DNA from: Acanthaster planci
Lineage: Eukaryota > Echinodermata > Asteroidea > Valvatida > Acanthasteridae
Assembly (NCBI RefSeq): GCF_001949145.1
Contig: NW_019091540.1
Location: forward strand, 75,404 to 110,093
DNA length: 34,690 bases
Reading direction: 5' to 3'
Below, piece after piece: positions 1 to 13,000 of the stretch. The first letter of the stretch is position 1. Every line of letters starts with the position of its first letter. The position numbers and the translations under genes are program-made. Below the pieces are notes generated by a model. The model did no database searches. It saw only the letters and a list, made by a program, of their open reading frames with translations, and was not told the DNA's origin.

Positions 1-740
1 AGTGACTGTTTGGGTAGGTAGAGCGCCGTAGACTACCAAGGCTTGCTACACTGCGTTTGAATGACACTGTTAGCAGTGGTCAGTCTACAGTAAGAGTGAG
101 GCTGAAACTTAGGTTTGTAGCGATATCAGACTCAGTGTTCAGTCCACAGGGGACCAGACCACGATATGCAGAGTGATTGATGGGGTCTTTAAATGTAACT
201 GTTTGGGTGACATACATGCACAATCAATGCAATCTTGAGAGTTGTGTAAAAATGCTTGATCTTGTGGATTGTCTTTTAAAAACACAGTAAGTTGTTTGGA
301 GAGAAATGAAAGAAAAAAGTGATCCATAAAATGCCTGGGGAACTGTCAGAGGCACAATGCAGAGCTGTCATTTTATCTACTATCTGTACAGTGGCCAAAG
401 TTTGGAGACTATATCGTATCCCTAATTGGTGTCTGGTTTTGCCTCAAAATGTACAATTTGTCCCATATCTAAACTGGGTCAAATTTCACCTAATTTTCGG
501 TAGTAGCATGTACATATTGCTGTTTTGATATTGGTGTGAGGTTTTAAAGCACTCATGACTTATTCTTGTGCCTTTGTACAGCCAAAGTTTTACCAGTCAC
601 AGGTGGGCAAAAATATGACTATGACAAACATGCAGAAAGAACAGTACCTCCACAAGCTACCTTTGTGCTTGGCACATTCTGTCCGATCATTATTTCGAGT
701 CAGCAAACTGTTACAAACAAGACCATTATTAAATTGTTGT
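1..740 (-). other. SELENBP1 intron 8, left part
   Basis: No family exon is found here in any minus frame, so the next SELENBP1 exon lies off the left edge. A faint tRNA-like stretch is present at about 12-70 but is not convincing. Confidence 0.6.
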
Positions 741-958
741 GGGTAATTCCAGAAATTAGGGGTCCATTTTTTTCATTCCCTGTCACATCTGGCATGTGAT
801 TTTGTGAGTTCAGAACACATTTTCTAATTTCCAAAAGTGATGAATAATGCAAATTACATGCCAAACAGAGTAGTAGTTTGAAATCAATTCCGGTCATACT
901 TCAATGTCAAATAACAAAGGTCAGATGTAACAGGGACTCCTAATTTCTGGAATTACCC
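741..958. mobile_element. MITE-like inverted-repeat element in SELENBP1 intron 8
   Basis: The first 25 bases (starting GGGTAATTCCAGAAATTAGG) recur as a reverse complement at the other end with one mismatch. Imperfect pairing (CACATCTGGCAT against ACATCTGACCT) continues further inward. Both sides are flanked by TTGT (737-740 and 959-962), a possible target-site duplication. There is no coding capacity. The superfamily is not recognised. Confidence 0.75.
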
Positions 959-968
959 TTGTATGTAC

Positions 969-1090
969 CTGGCCAACTAGTTTGGGGTGGCGGGTATCAC
1001 TGATGTCATACTGGCGGATATCACCATGGAACCAGTTGCTGAAGTAAACAAATCGGTCGTCCATGGACAGAAGGATGTCAGTGATCAAGC
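969..1090 (-). CDS. SELENBP1: SELENBP1 exon 8 (last exon in window)
   Basis: Two bases complete a Gly codon, then 40 codons (residues 312-351) including [19 protein letters not shown] and [11 protein letters not shown]. The donor is CAG/GTACAT, weaker than the others. An inverted-repeat element ends about five bases past it. Further exons must lie left of the window. Confidence 0.94.
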
Positions 1091-4000
1091 CTACAAGTTG
1101 GGAGCAAAATAGTTCGGCTCAATTGATTGGTTCTCAGCCTGGCTAATAGGCACTGTTTTTAATTATTCTTGAGGTTTAACAAGATGAAAGAAGATCAGAT
1201 GAAACTCTAAGTTTTGCATGCATATGTAAATGAGAATCACAGAAAATGATACGAGGGAAACCTTAACATAAGCAACCCTTTGAGAGTGTGATTATCTGAT
1301 AAGAAGTCACAAATTCGAGTTTATCGCTTTTGTGCAAAGTTCCTACCCGGTGGCAGGAGCAAGATATGGTGTGCCCTTACATAGCACTATGATGTTCCTC
1401 TGCACATTAACTCACAGTTTCTTCGAGAATGTATGGGCCTTTGTATGCACTCTTGGCAGGTATATGCTTGAGCCCGACTGATTGAAACTCCCCACAAGCC
1501 TGTCTCTACTTTGTCAGTGAAGGCGTGCTTCTAGTCAGAGTGGACACCAGTGCCTTGATTCACAAAGCACTGATATGCCCAAAATGCTTTGAAGCCATAC
1601 TACACGTATATATACAGACACCTGACATTTGTATTACTGTGGAGAACATTGAAATGGGATGAAATGGAATTCCCAAATTTGTCCTCTTAGAGCAACAAAA
1701 AGAAATATGCATAACAAGGAGTTAAGAAGAAACTGGTAACATTTTACAAATATGAAAGAAACTGACTTAAGCCAGGATTGCACAGAGTAAACTGAACAGT
1801 GCCCATGTACATGGGCATGTACATGTACACGTATGTTCCAGTTCTAGGTATGCTGCGGCATTTTCTGTGACTCTGATTAAAAACCCATAAGTGACTTAAA
1901 GTTGATAACAAGAAACATATGAACGGTTTGGTCTTATGACAGAAACAAGGTATGTACATGTACTCACAGCAGCTGGGGGGGGGCTAAGGAAGGGGAGAGG
2001 CCAACAGGGACCATGGCCCCTTCCTCTCAGAGAGTATCCCGCTCCCCGAAATGAAAGGTGTTTTGTGTATTTCATTTCCTTTCCATCCAAAATCATGTAA
2101 GAAGCCCCAGATGAAAAAAAAGGCCACACTTTACTCCACTCTAACAAGTCTCTCCCCTCAAAAAAATTGGGTTCTGGATCTGCTCTCGTATAACAGACAG
2201 CATAGTTGACAAAAGCAACTTTTACTTAATATTCAGCACATCTTACACCACTACTCTCACGCTCTTTCTGCATACTCAAGAGAGAAAACACCCATTTCAC
2301 TTTGATGCATGAAACAACAACATTGGAAATTCATTCAATTCCGCCACCTTGAAGTTGACAGAAGAATCTGCTTATTTTCCACCATTTTGAACCAGTAAAG
2401 AACCGAATCCAATCTTCAATTCTTGTTTGCAGTGGTTGGAGAAAAGACGTCTCCCATACACAGGCACACATTAAGAACCAACGACCAAAGCACCAACATG
2501 ATTCTGGTCATGAAAACATGCCCCCAGCAATATGGAATAACAGAGATGCCAAGGTACATGTACACATGGAAACACTGACTAAAGGGTACGTTTAAAAGTG
2601 CAACAGGTAGTAGCCATACTTGCATGCCTTCGCTGTTTAACACCCGAGATGGGTGATACAAAAATGGCATACCATTACCTCAGAGGTGGTATACGCACAA
2701 GATGGTTACTAAGAAGAAGAATGAGGGTATAGTCTGTCACCATGTTTGTTTCTTCAGATATTTGGTGCTCTGTCGTTTGAAACAAGTATGTCCCTTCCTT
2801 GAGTACGAGTACACGTTGTGCTACATGCTGCCTGTACGCCACAGGTTTTCATGTTGAGATTACTTCCGAGTGCTGAACAGTCATTTAATTGTACATGTAT
2901 TTGCGCCTATTCCCTACTCAGAAAATTTTGCTTGACGCAAACTAAGCTTATATGACATTCCTACCGGGCATTTCCGGCAGAGCCCATCCCTCTACTTTCT
3001 TAGGAAGGACATCAATCACCTTCTCGGCTGCCCAGTCACCTTTCTATACAAACAAATTACATAATCACAGATCAGCCTTTCACTTGTGAACACATTAACA
3101 CGCTACAATACACTGCAATATGTGCATGCAAATCAAGATGAAGCCGCCCAATGAAGGGTTAGGAAATAAAGGACACAGTGTTATCAGGTCCTTGAACATT
3201 TAACCGCATTTGTAGGTATGCACGGGTCTGTGTTTCACAAATGTCCTGTTCGTTTAATGCTGCTTACGCTAGTCTTGAAGAAGCGGAACACATTGGAGCT
3301 CAGTGCACAACCAACGACTCCCTCGGTTGCCAGGGGGTTGTGAAGGAAACGGATCTCCAGTGGGATAGCGCCCTCATCTCCCATGTCAATGTTCTGCTGC
3401 AGGGTGTGGTTCTCCCAGTCGTACACGTGGAGAGTGTGACCATACAACCCTGCAATATCGTGATTCAAAGATGTGGCAGAGATTTGGTTTTGCTCAGTTG
3501 CAATGTATCTCTTCAACATATCTGTTTAACATTGGTTGCTTCACATTTTAACGCGATGCCACTGCTTTAATCCTTTCAGTCAATCTGTCTCCTCAAAATC
3601 AACAGGTGGATCTGTTGTAGTTCAGTTAATTTTTATATGCATGAACTCCACATACGATTGTCAATGACAACCAACTGCATACACATAGATAATGATATGT
3701 CCGGTCTTAAAACTGACCAGGAAACTTCTGAATTAATTTTGCCTGTGTGCAACAGCCACCATGAAGATGCAAAAAAGATTGGTAAGGTTCCACATTTTCT
3801 TACTGAAAGATATGAAAATTTCATCTTTTGTTAGAAATCATGGACTGATTTTTGTACATGTTTCATTGGAAAGGTGAAAGTGCATCTACATGTAAGTGCC
3901 TTTTTTCAGTTCAAACCTTTACTTACCCCAGTACTTTTCAGCGTACCAAACCCAAAACAGACAGGTACATGTAGTAAAAAGAGTCTTTTACATGTACACC

Positions 4001-7000
4001 CAACAGACTTACCATTAGCATAGTCAGCAGGGTCAAATCCTTTCAAGAATGCTTTTGGAGCGCCCCACTCTGTGCTGATCATGACGTTATGGAACGGCTG
4101 ATACCAGAAATCATATCCAAAAGGGGAGCTGTGGCCTTCCTTCTCCCAGTGACCAACCACAGAGAACTCCTTGCCATCCAGGATAATGAAACCACCTGGT
4201 TCATCCAATCAGAACGATGGAAATTATATTGACAGTCTGGTTTATCAGCATGTTTCCCACCCTAAACTTCTTACCAGGATGTTTATCCAGTCAGACCAGT
4301 GAAAACTAGTTATAGTTTGGTTAAGTCATCCTACCAAATAAGATGATAAAACCATCAGTTCACTTGACATGCTTGATCAGTTGGATGAAAATTATTCATG
4401 GCTTGGCCTACTGAAAGGGGCCATGCTATGAATGAAACTTGAACATGTATGCATTTATTTAGGGTAACTTTCTCATTTCCTTAAATGTACATGTATAAAT
4501 ACTGCTTCACATCCCTACTGTTTTGTATTAAAATAAAAACTGAATAAACGGGTGTTTATATCGTTGATTAAACAGCCACCACATGCTGTTGCATGTCTGA
4601 AACTTGAAATGACTCCTTCTGTCATTGTTTGTGCCTACAGGCCTAATTAGTAGTCCAGAAAGGAAACTGGTCATTTATTAAAATACTAATATCCAAAATA
4701 AACAAAATATTGAATTTGTTATGTTTTTTCCTGAGAAAAGGTACTTGAAAAACCCAGGAAATGCTCTAAATGCAGCTGAGAGCATCTATAAAGTCCCAAA
4801 ATTTTCGGGGCCCTTGGGCGGGGTCTGAACCCCACGCCATGGCTTCGCAAAATGTTGGTAAACCACAATGGAAATCCCCCCCAGTTTTGCAAAATCCTGG
4901 GGGGAACCCTGGCCGTGTAAAACCTGTGTGTGTGTGTATTACCGGTAACTCAATGGGTATCACTCGAGCTTGAAGATGAGTACAGACACCAAGCAACACT
5001 CCCCGTTTCAACAACAAGAATCCTTGCAAGTTCAGACATCATTCAGTATGAAGTGGTTTACAAGAACTAGCTGTCTGTCCCACATTTCAACTTGAATATT
5101 CAGGACAATAAACCTGCCTTAAAGTGCTTTATCAAACCAGGAAAATAAACTTATGGTTTAATAACTGGTTTGCTGAAATGTGCTCATGCTTTACTCATCC
5201 AGGAAGATGAAAAATCACCTAGATTTACATGTATAACATCACATTTACTAGCAAGCTACCATCATCCATCCATACACCAGACGACACGTGCATTGTACCT
5301 TTTCCCTCTCCGGGGCGTTTAGCATCCCCCATAGCACTGATCATGATTTGGCCGTTTGCCAAGCAATGGGTGGTATGTGGGTTCGTCAGGCCGGCAACAG
5401 ATCCAACTTCCTCTGGTTCAACAACCTTAATATCCAAGAGTAAAAGAAGCGAGTCTACACGTATATGATCTAAAGAACCCTTGATCCAATTTACAATCAA
5501 TCAAAGCCAGTGCTTTGTTCCTTGAGTATAGGGTCAAGGTACAGGAGGCTGATGTATGTGCAAATTTTGACAATTACCAAAGCCTACATGTACAAGAAAA
5601 AAGCAGTGTTATCTTTTGCTCCTAAATGAATCTCATTAAATGCTTGGCACTAAACTTGTCTAAGCAGATTTCTACATTTCAATCAATCACTTGAGAGGCA
5701 GGTGCCTGCAGTACCAGTACATGTATATGATGCTCATTTTGGCAAGTAACCAGTTTTTGTCCAGTAGATGCGTGCACATGGCAATTATTTTGGCCATTAA
5801 CCACATGCTGCCAGGTGCTTTTAAAAATGCAGTGCACACATACGGGCGATTTTCAAGATTTTCAGTTTTCAAAATTCTTCAAAAATTCATCATTTCATTT
5901 AATGGACGTAAACACAAATGACTCTTTGGTAGCTACTCTTAGCTGACAAGAACCTTCAATGACTCATGAATATTTCAGCCAGGCCTGCCGCCCTGTCAAG
6001 AGAGCCCAAAATTGTGAGGTGTTGCGTAATTTCCTTTGTCCCCAGTGAATGCCAATGGCATCTTTTCAAACACGGCTGGATTAGCATGTAGCAGTGCTGT
6101 GTTGCTCATCAATGGGGCCCTGGAGCACTTTTGTCTGCGGTACGGTGCTAATCCACTGGCGCGCTACGCCCAAAACAGTGATATACTGTTTAAAAACAGT
6201 GACTGATCACCTTCAAAAATGCAAGCCCCAAAATGATGACAATTCCCAGCAGCAGGTCTTTTGTTCCAAGTACAGTCTTTTGTTACACGGACCAGCTCTT
6301 TTGTCCCAAATTTTCAGGCACCCTAGCTCTGCGTATAAACCCATGGTGTTCAAAATGGGGTTCCCTGGCAGCAAGTGGTGAAGCTATATCTATGTTTGGT
6401 GACTAGATGAAATTGGTGCCTAAATGCAAAGAGCCCATTCCATCAAGTACATGTACTGTACATTTCCTGCATATTGCTCATCAACACATCATGCTGTTCA
6501 TAATGCTATTCAAGTGAAATTTGATGAAGCTATATGCATATATAACTGTGTCAACTGAATCAATCGACAGAGAGCAATTGAGAGTTTGTACCTTGTGCAA
6601 GCGAGGTTTGCGTGGTGAAGTTCCCACATCAATCACATAGATGCGAGAAGAATAGAGCGAGGGCAGTATGAGACGGTTTCGCTTCATGTTCTCATCACCA
6701 AAGCAACTACTACAGGTATTCCAGCCACTATGATGGAGCTCATCCTCCATGTGGGGCATTGGAAGACGATGGATTACCTAGGTAATGTTAAAAAGAAGTG
6801 GAAAATTAGGCCAAACAAAATAATAGTTGTGCTTCCTGTTACATGGAAAAAAAGTAGGTTGGGTAGGTGAGTATTGTTTTTTTCTTCTAAGGGTTTTTGG
6901 GTCAAAACTTTTGGGGTGGGAAATTTTGTTTACGTTACAAAGTGATTTGGATGGTCTACGGTGTGTTTCATCCACCATTTTTCTGTGGATTCGTAAGTCG

Positions 7001-10000
7001 AGGATCAGTCTTTTAAAATGTAAATTTGACAAACCTAATTAAGTTATACTTATCGTGTGTTTTAGTCCAAAAGTGAAAGTGATCCAAGCACGTCTTGCCC
7101 TGATTAATACCTTGCAGTAAGTTGATGAGCGTGGATCAACGTCAACAGTTGCCAAGTAGTCTGGTTTCTTGACTTCTGTGTTGCGATAGATACAAGGCAG
7201 ATAGACAATCTCCTCCTTTGGTCCCTTCATGGCCTCTTGAGGGCTCTTGTATCCTGGGCCCTTGCCTTTGCAACATGCTGTGAGACACGTGAAATGAAAA
7301 ATTGTTCAGTGCTGCCACTGATATTAAGTCATTTCAAAATTTATACTTAATCAAAAAAATTCAACATACTTTTACATTTACAAAGATATTTCAGTATTCA
7401 GTTTTGTTCATATTGAGGTTTCTAATTTCCTAATACTCCAAAGTTACTTTTGTTTTGAATAAATTTACTTTTGATCTTTTCATTTGTCATACATGTATCA
7501 TAATTCTGTTTCATTCATATGGGATTTCAAGACTGCATTTCACCCTCTGTATAATTAACTGTCTTTTTCAAACTAGTATGGTTGATTTAAGAGTCAAAGT
7601 ACAATGGATTGTTTTTCATCAACAAAGTTTTTCTCTTATTTAGTCACTTTATCACAAGCTCAATATCCCTGATGTTATCTTCCTTTTACTGCATGTTTTG
7701 ATTATGATCCAGAATCATTTCCTCACATTAAACAATTCTTTTGTATCTTTGTATCACTGTTTTTACCTAAGGCTGTCTCAAAATAGTTGTGTGAAATCAA
7801 GGTGCCCAGGATATTTGTGCACAGATGTACTTTTTCATTTTGGGCTTTTTGGCAACCTTTGTGAAAAAAATCTTATTGTTTAGATGGGGGGGTTCCTCTT
7901 TTGGGACCAAAGCCCATCGACTTTTCCACCTATTAATCTTTGTCAAGCATCATTCAAAGTTGACATACGTCTAGGCATGGTCCTTATATTTATGGCACAG
8001 CTGTATGCCGCAGAGTGATGTCATCGCAAAGTTGCATATTTCAAAGCCCTACATTTAGTCTGATTGGGTTAAAACTTGGAATGTGGTTACACCTGGATGT
8101 GTTATACCGGTAGATGAAAATTGAAGTGATGATTTTGTACATAATTTGAATTTTGTAAGGGTTTTGCCATACATGTATCTCACCGACACGATATGATAAA
8201 TTCAAAATTCTTTTCTACTAGGTTCGTTGAGCAATAGGTATATGCACAAAATATGGAAACATGTGTGACATCATGATAGAATAGAGCGTTTTAATTAATC
8301 AGTATAGCTCACACACAGGATTGCACGCTGTGGCCCATGATGGGGGAGCCTTGTTCCAGTCCCATCTCCTATGACTATGGCTTTGAATTTTGATCACATG
8401 GTGAAGAGCTGTAGCCAATGTTTGATACAAGTGAATGCCATTGTCTCATATGGAGACAGTGCACAGCGCGCTGCCAACATACATGTACATGTAAAGTGCA
8501 ATGTAAACCTTTGAAAATATTTCTGAAAGGAATTTTTCTGAAGATACATTTATGCCCCACAAATATATCTGCAAAGGGCGTTAGTAATCTGGTAATACAT
8601 ACATGTACAAGATAAAGCCAAAGAGCCAAATTCTTTTCAAAGTGGTATTAAGTCATTTTATGCAACGTTTTCATTTAATGTACACAGAAGTCAGTACTGA
8701 TCCTTGATACATGTATCATAAACTGATTTTTATCTGAATTCTACACTATTCAAATATCAACTGGACTTTCAGTTACTGCACATGTAGGAGGTGAATTGCT
8801 GTGACAGAATAAAATCACAGCGAGAACCAGATTTAAGTTCTTGAATCTCAAAAATCTTAAGATGTCTGAACAGAATTCCTGAGATTCTGGTATAACAATG
8901 ACCAACACAAAGGGGGAGGGTTCTCTCCATCCCATGTCTTGCTTCAAATGTTTTGATTAATTACATTGGCCCTAACACTCCCAAATCCTCCAATTTCAAT
9001 ACGATTTTACACACATGTACACCCTGGAGGTTAGGGTTAAATGACTCAATAACAAAAGAATTCCACCTGGTGTCTGAGTCCATCACAAAAGCTGGCTGGC
9101 TTCAGTGCCCAGCTCGCACAATAAGCCAAACTAAATTGAAGGAGGAAGGAAACACAGTGGTAGGTACGTGCACCCAGTGTTACTCATATGGGCCTTTCTA
9201 TGGCCTGATCAGTGCAGAAAATTAATTGAATGCTTGAAACAACGCATTGTACACGTACCTCGTCATTCATGCCCATCAATGGTCATGGCCCAGTACACCC
9301 CCCCACAAAAAAGAATGTTCTATCACAAATGACATACCAAAAGGGGAACCACTTACAACTGGCACAACCGCATGGGCAGCAGCCGTGAGGGAAAGGAACG
9401 TGGCTTCATGCATGCAGTTACAGTAATCGAACTAAACCCAGAGACCTGTTTGTTGTTCATAAAGAAATGTTTGATAAATTGTTTTCACATCTGGTTCTAC
9501 CCATTTCCTCAGCGAATCTGGTGAATATGAATAGAAGGGACACTTATTTGAATCTATAAAGGACCTCATTAAATTTATCAAAAGATTACCCAAAAAATAA
9601 AAATCAACTGTCTTTTTGATGTTCAAATGCTGATACAGGCATTTGTTATTGAAAACTCAACACATCAATTTGTGAATACCACAACCAACTTGAATAACTT
9701 GTTCCAGTTTTATACTGAGTCAACCTACAGTCCTTTCACAAGTCCCTCTGCAAGGGGGGATCATAAGTAACAGGATGAAAAATGATGAAAAAGTGATGCT
9801 TTTGTCAAAGCTCATTTGAATAGTTTGTGAATTGGTTTAATACTGAATGCCTTGTGATGGCCTTACACGGATTTACAGGGACTTGTGATGGACTTGAACA
9901 CAACACTAACTTGGCCTTCAAAATCAAACATTTATCTTTTAGCTGCTGTAACAATCGCAGTCCCATGTCTCCCGGGATGATTTTAGTAGGGCTTGTTATG

Positions 10001-13000
10001 ACTCTCGATAAACAAAATCAGAAACATGTGACTCTGCACGAACAGCTCAGACTCCCAAAGAGCTGATGACAAACCAAAGTTGGTTGGGAATGAGGTGTTT
10101 TACAATGTATATGTCTCAAACTCTGCCTTGTTCAAAGCTTCCAACAGTCAAACAGGAAGTTGGTTAACACACAAGTACCATGTATCACAGAGCATTTTTC
10201 ATGTGAAAATACATGTACATGTATATCATATCCGTTCCGTTCCATGCAAAATGGCAGTCTTTACATGTACACTTCCATCTGGCTGGAGTTACTGGTAATG
10301 AAGAAAGAGACATTAGTGCTTTGGGGCTTTGGAAAATATGAACATACATGTACATGTACATGTACCTCATATCTTCATTAACACATTGTGAGTTCACAAT
10401 GCCTATGCTTTATGTTTTACATATGTACTGTATTCGAACCATTTTTAATTTACCACTAAAAAGGAGGTTTTGAAATTTGTTATACATAATTTTGTTACTA
10501 GACAATAGAGCTCTTTTAATTATTGTGTAATTGTTCTCTGGTAGAAAAAAGGCATTATTGAGTGGGTGCACGATTTGTCAAAGATAACAGTGACAGCAAA
10601 AGGGGGTATCCCAAATTCACACACACTAAATAGCCAACTTTGTTTCACGAAATATCATACTGGCTTTGTATTTAATTGCTTTTGAGTGGAAATTAACAGA
10701 GTTCATTTGTGTCCAGTCAGCGCAACATGAAAACGATGACAAAGTTTTCCATCACCCACAATCACAATCTCCAAAGCATGATAAACTAACCTAACATGAT
10801 AAAAGATCAACTCATTGTTTAACTTGCCCTAATAATAAATAATCAACACTGCAATCCCTGGCAAACTCTACATGTTGGTTTGCCAAGCTGAGATCAGTAG
10901 GGAGCTGTATACATGTAGATGGGTCTCGACTGTGCAAATTTGCTGAAGATAAAATTGTGCACAATGAAGTTAACAAGCTGTTGCTTCAGAAAACAATTTC
11001 ATATGTGAATATTCAGAACCCTCCTGGAGCCCTAATATTTATCTGAGCCCTATCAGATGTCCTTGACCCATCAAACTACATGTAAAGGTATTTTCAGCCA
11101 TGAACAGTTTCTACAAATCATACTTTTGATAAAAATATCAACCTGTCAAGGTAAAAATCTGAACGAGGTTTTCAAAGGTCGATTCAGGGCTTTGCAAACA
11201 TATATCCTTGGAGTTTATTTTCAGCTCGGCTTCCAATATTACATGTACATGTATATATGTAACTGTTACTACTGGGAATACAACGTGTGCACCTTTATGT
11301 ACATTACTCAACATACATTCATACACATTGCCTGTATTTATATACCCCTCTACCCCTACCTTGTTCAGTAGGTAAAAATAAAAAACCACAATGCCTCTCT
11401 TATTAATGGTACAGCCTTGAGACCACATACAACTTTTCAACATGAGCCAACCAAAAGATACACAGAAAAATTACACAATAATCAATGGGTATTATGAAAT
11501 ACATGTAACGGTGATCTTTGCCCACAAACCAAAAAACCAACCAGCATGAACTTTGCAAGGGTCATTTATTCTTCCTTATCATGCTTATCTGCTTGACATG
11601 TACACGTACATGTACCTGGGCAAAGCCATACATGGGTTACTCAGCCAAGGGAGGAAAGTATGAAAGATTCTACATGTTATATATAATTGTAATCCTCGCC
11701 TCATTATTTCAATATCAGTTCTTTACTTTTTTTCCATTTAATTGCAATGTAGCAGACATGTATTTAGTTTGAAAATGTATTTACATATATGGAAAGTGTA
11801 CTGTCTACATTTACATGTACCTGCATGCATATTCCTAACCTTTCAGAGACTGCAAAAGCATTTAAAAAACTGAGGAGAGTCAAGAAAATCTTCAATCTGC
11901 CATCTCAAGAAAAATCTGCCATCTTGAGTGAAAAAGAAAATGGGTCTCCTCCATTTGTTCAAAAAGGAGGGCAGGAAACTTTATTTTTTACCAGGCAAAA
12001 ACTCTACCTTAAAAAGACAGTAATACAGCATCGTTACAGTTTTTTTAAATTCTGTTCTTGCATTTTACATGTACATGAGTAGGGTAGCAGTTATGTCAGA
12101 AACATGTATCCCTGCCTGAACTATTTTTATAACAATTGTTGCAAAGGCTGATAGGAAGTGATATATCAATTTCTATCTTGGAAATTAACACATGCTGTCC
12201 CAGATCTGTGTATCATCCACACATCAAATGGGGATGTAGCAGAGAGAGGACATATCCCACTTTTTCAAGAATGGGTCACATATACAACCTGACTGTCATA
12301 AATGTACATTCTGGGTAGAGAATGACACCAGCTATAATCACAGGATATGACATGATGTCACCTTGTGTCTTACTCTTTAGGGGATGAACTTTTATTGGGA
12401 GATACATGTAGAATCATGTGTCATTGGCAAAATCAAGACACATGTGTCATGAGGGGTGGATCCAATTTTTTGGGGGGGGTTGGGATTCAGGAAATTTTTG
12501 TTAAAAAAAGACCCCTATTATGCTTTTTAGGGGTCTTCCAACCTTTAAATAGGTCAAATGGCAATGGGGGCATTGAACACTAACACCCTCCCTGGATCCA
12601 CACCATAGCCATATCCTACAGGAATTTTCTCCAATGGATCAACCGAAAGGATTCATCATAGAGAATAGCATGGACATCACAGGCAGAAATATTTTCCTCA
12701 AACACGGCTCTAATGCTTTCATAAATTATGGAGAGTGGTCTGTAGAGTGAAGGTATCTGCTTCACTTGATTTCAATACACTCTCCTTTGATTCAGCAGTC
12801 AACACTAAATTCCTAATGCTGAATAGCAATAATTGGCAAACTGGTTGGGAATAATGCTTCCTGTTGCTTTATGCTAAAAACGAAACTTTCTGCTTGGAGG
12901 TGAACACCTGAAATATAAAAGGATTGCCGAGTCAACACGACTCAGCACTTTTTGAGGATTTTTCAGCTAGGATTTTTCAGATGTTGTTGGTCTTAAATAA

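Noticed and set aside
12-70. tRNA-like or tRNA-derived SINE head (GGTAGAGCGCC followed by GTTTGAATGAC)
   Set aside because: The box B-like part has several mismatches, no acceptor stem pairs, and the left side is cut close to the window edge.
969-7277. Selenocysteine (in-frame TGA) in the selenium-binding protein
   Set aside because: All modelled exons are open without TGA; the family uses cysteine and is not a selenoprotein.
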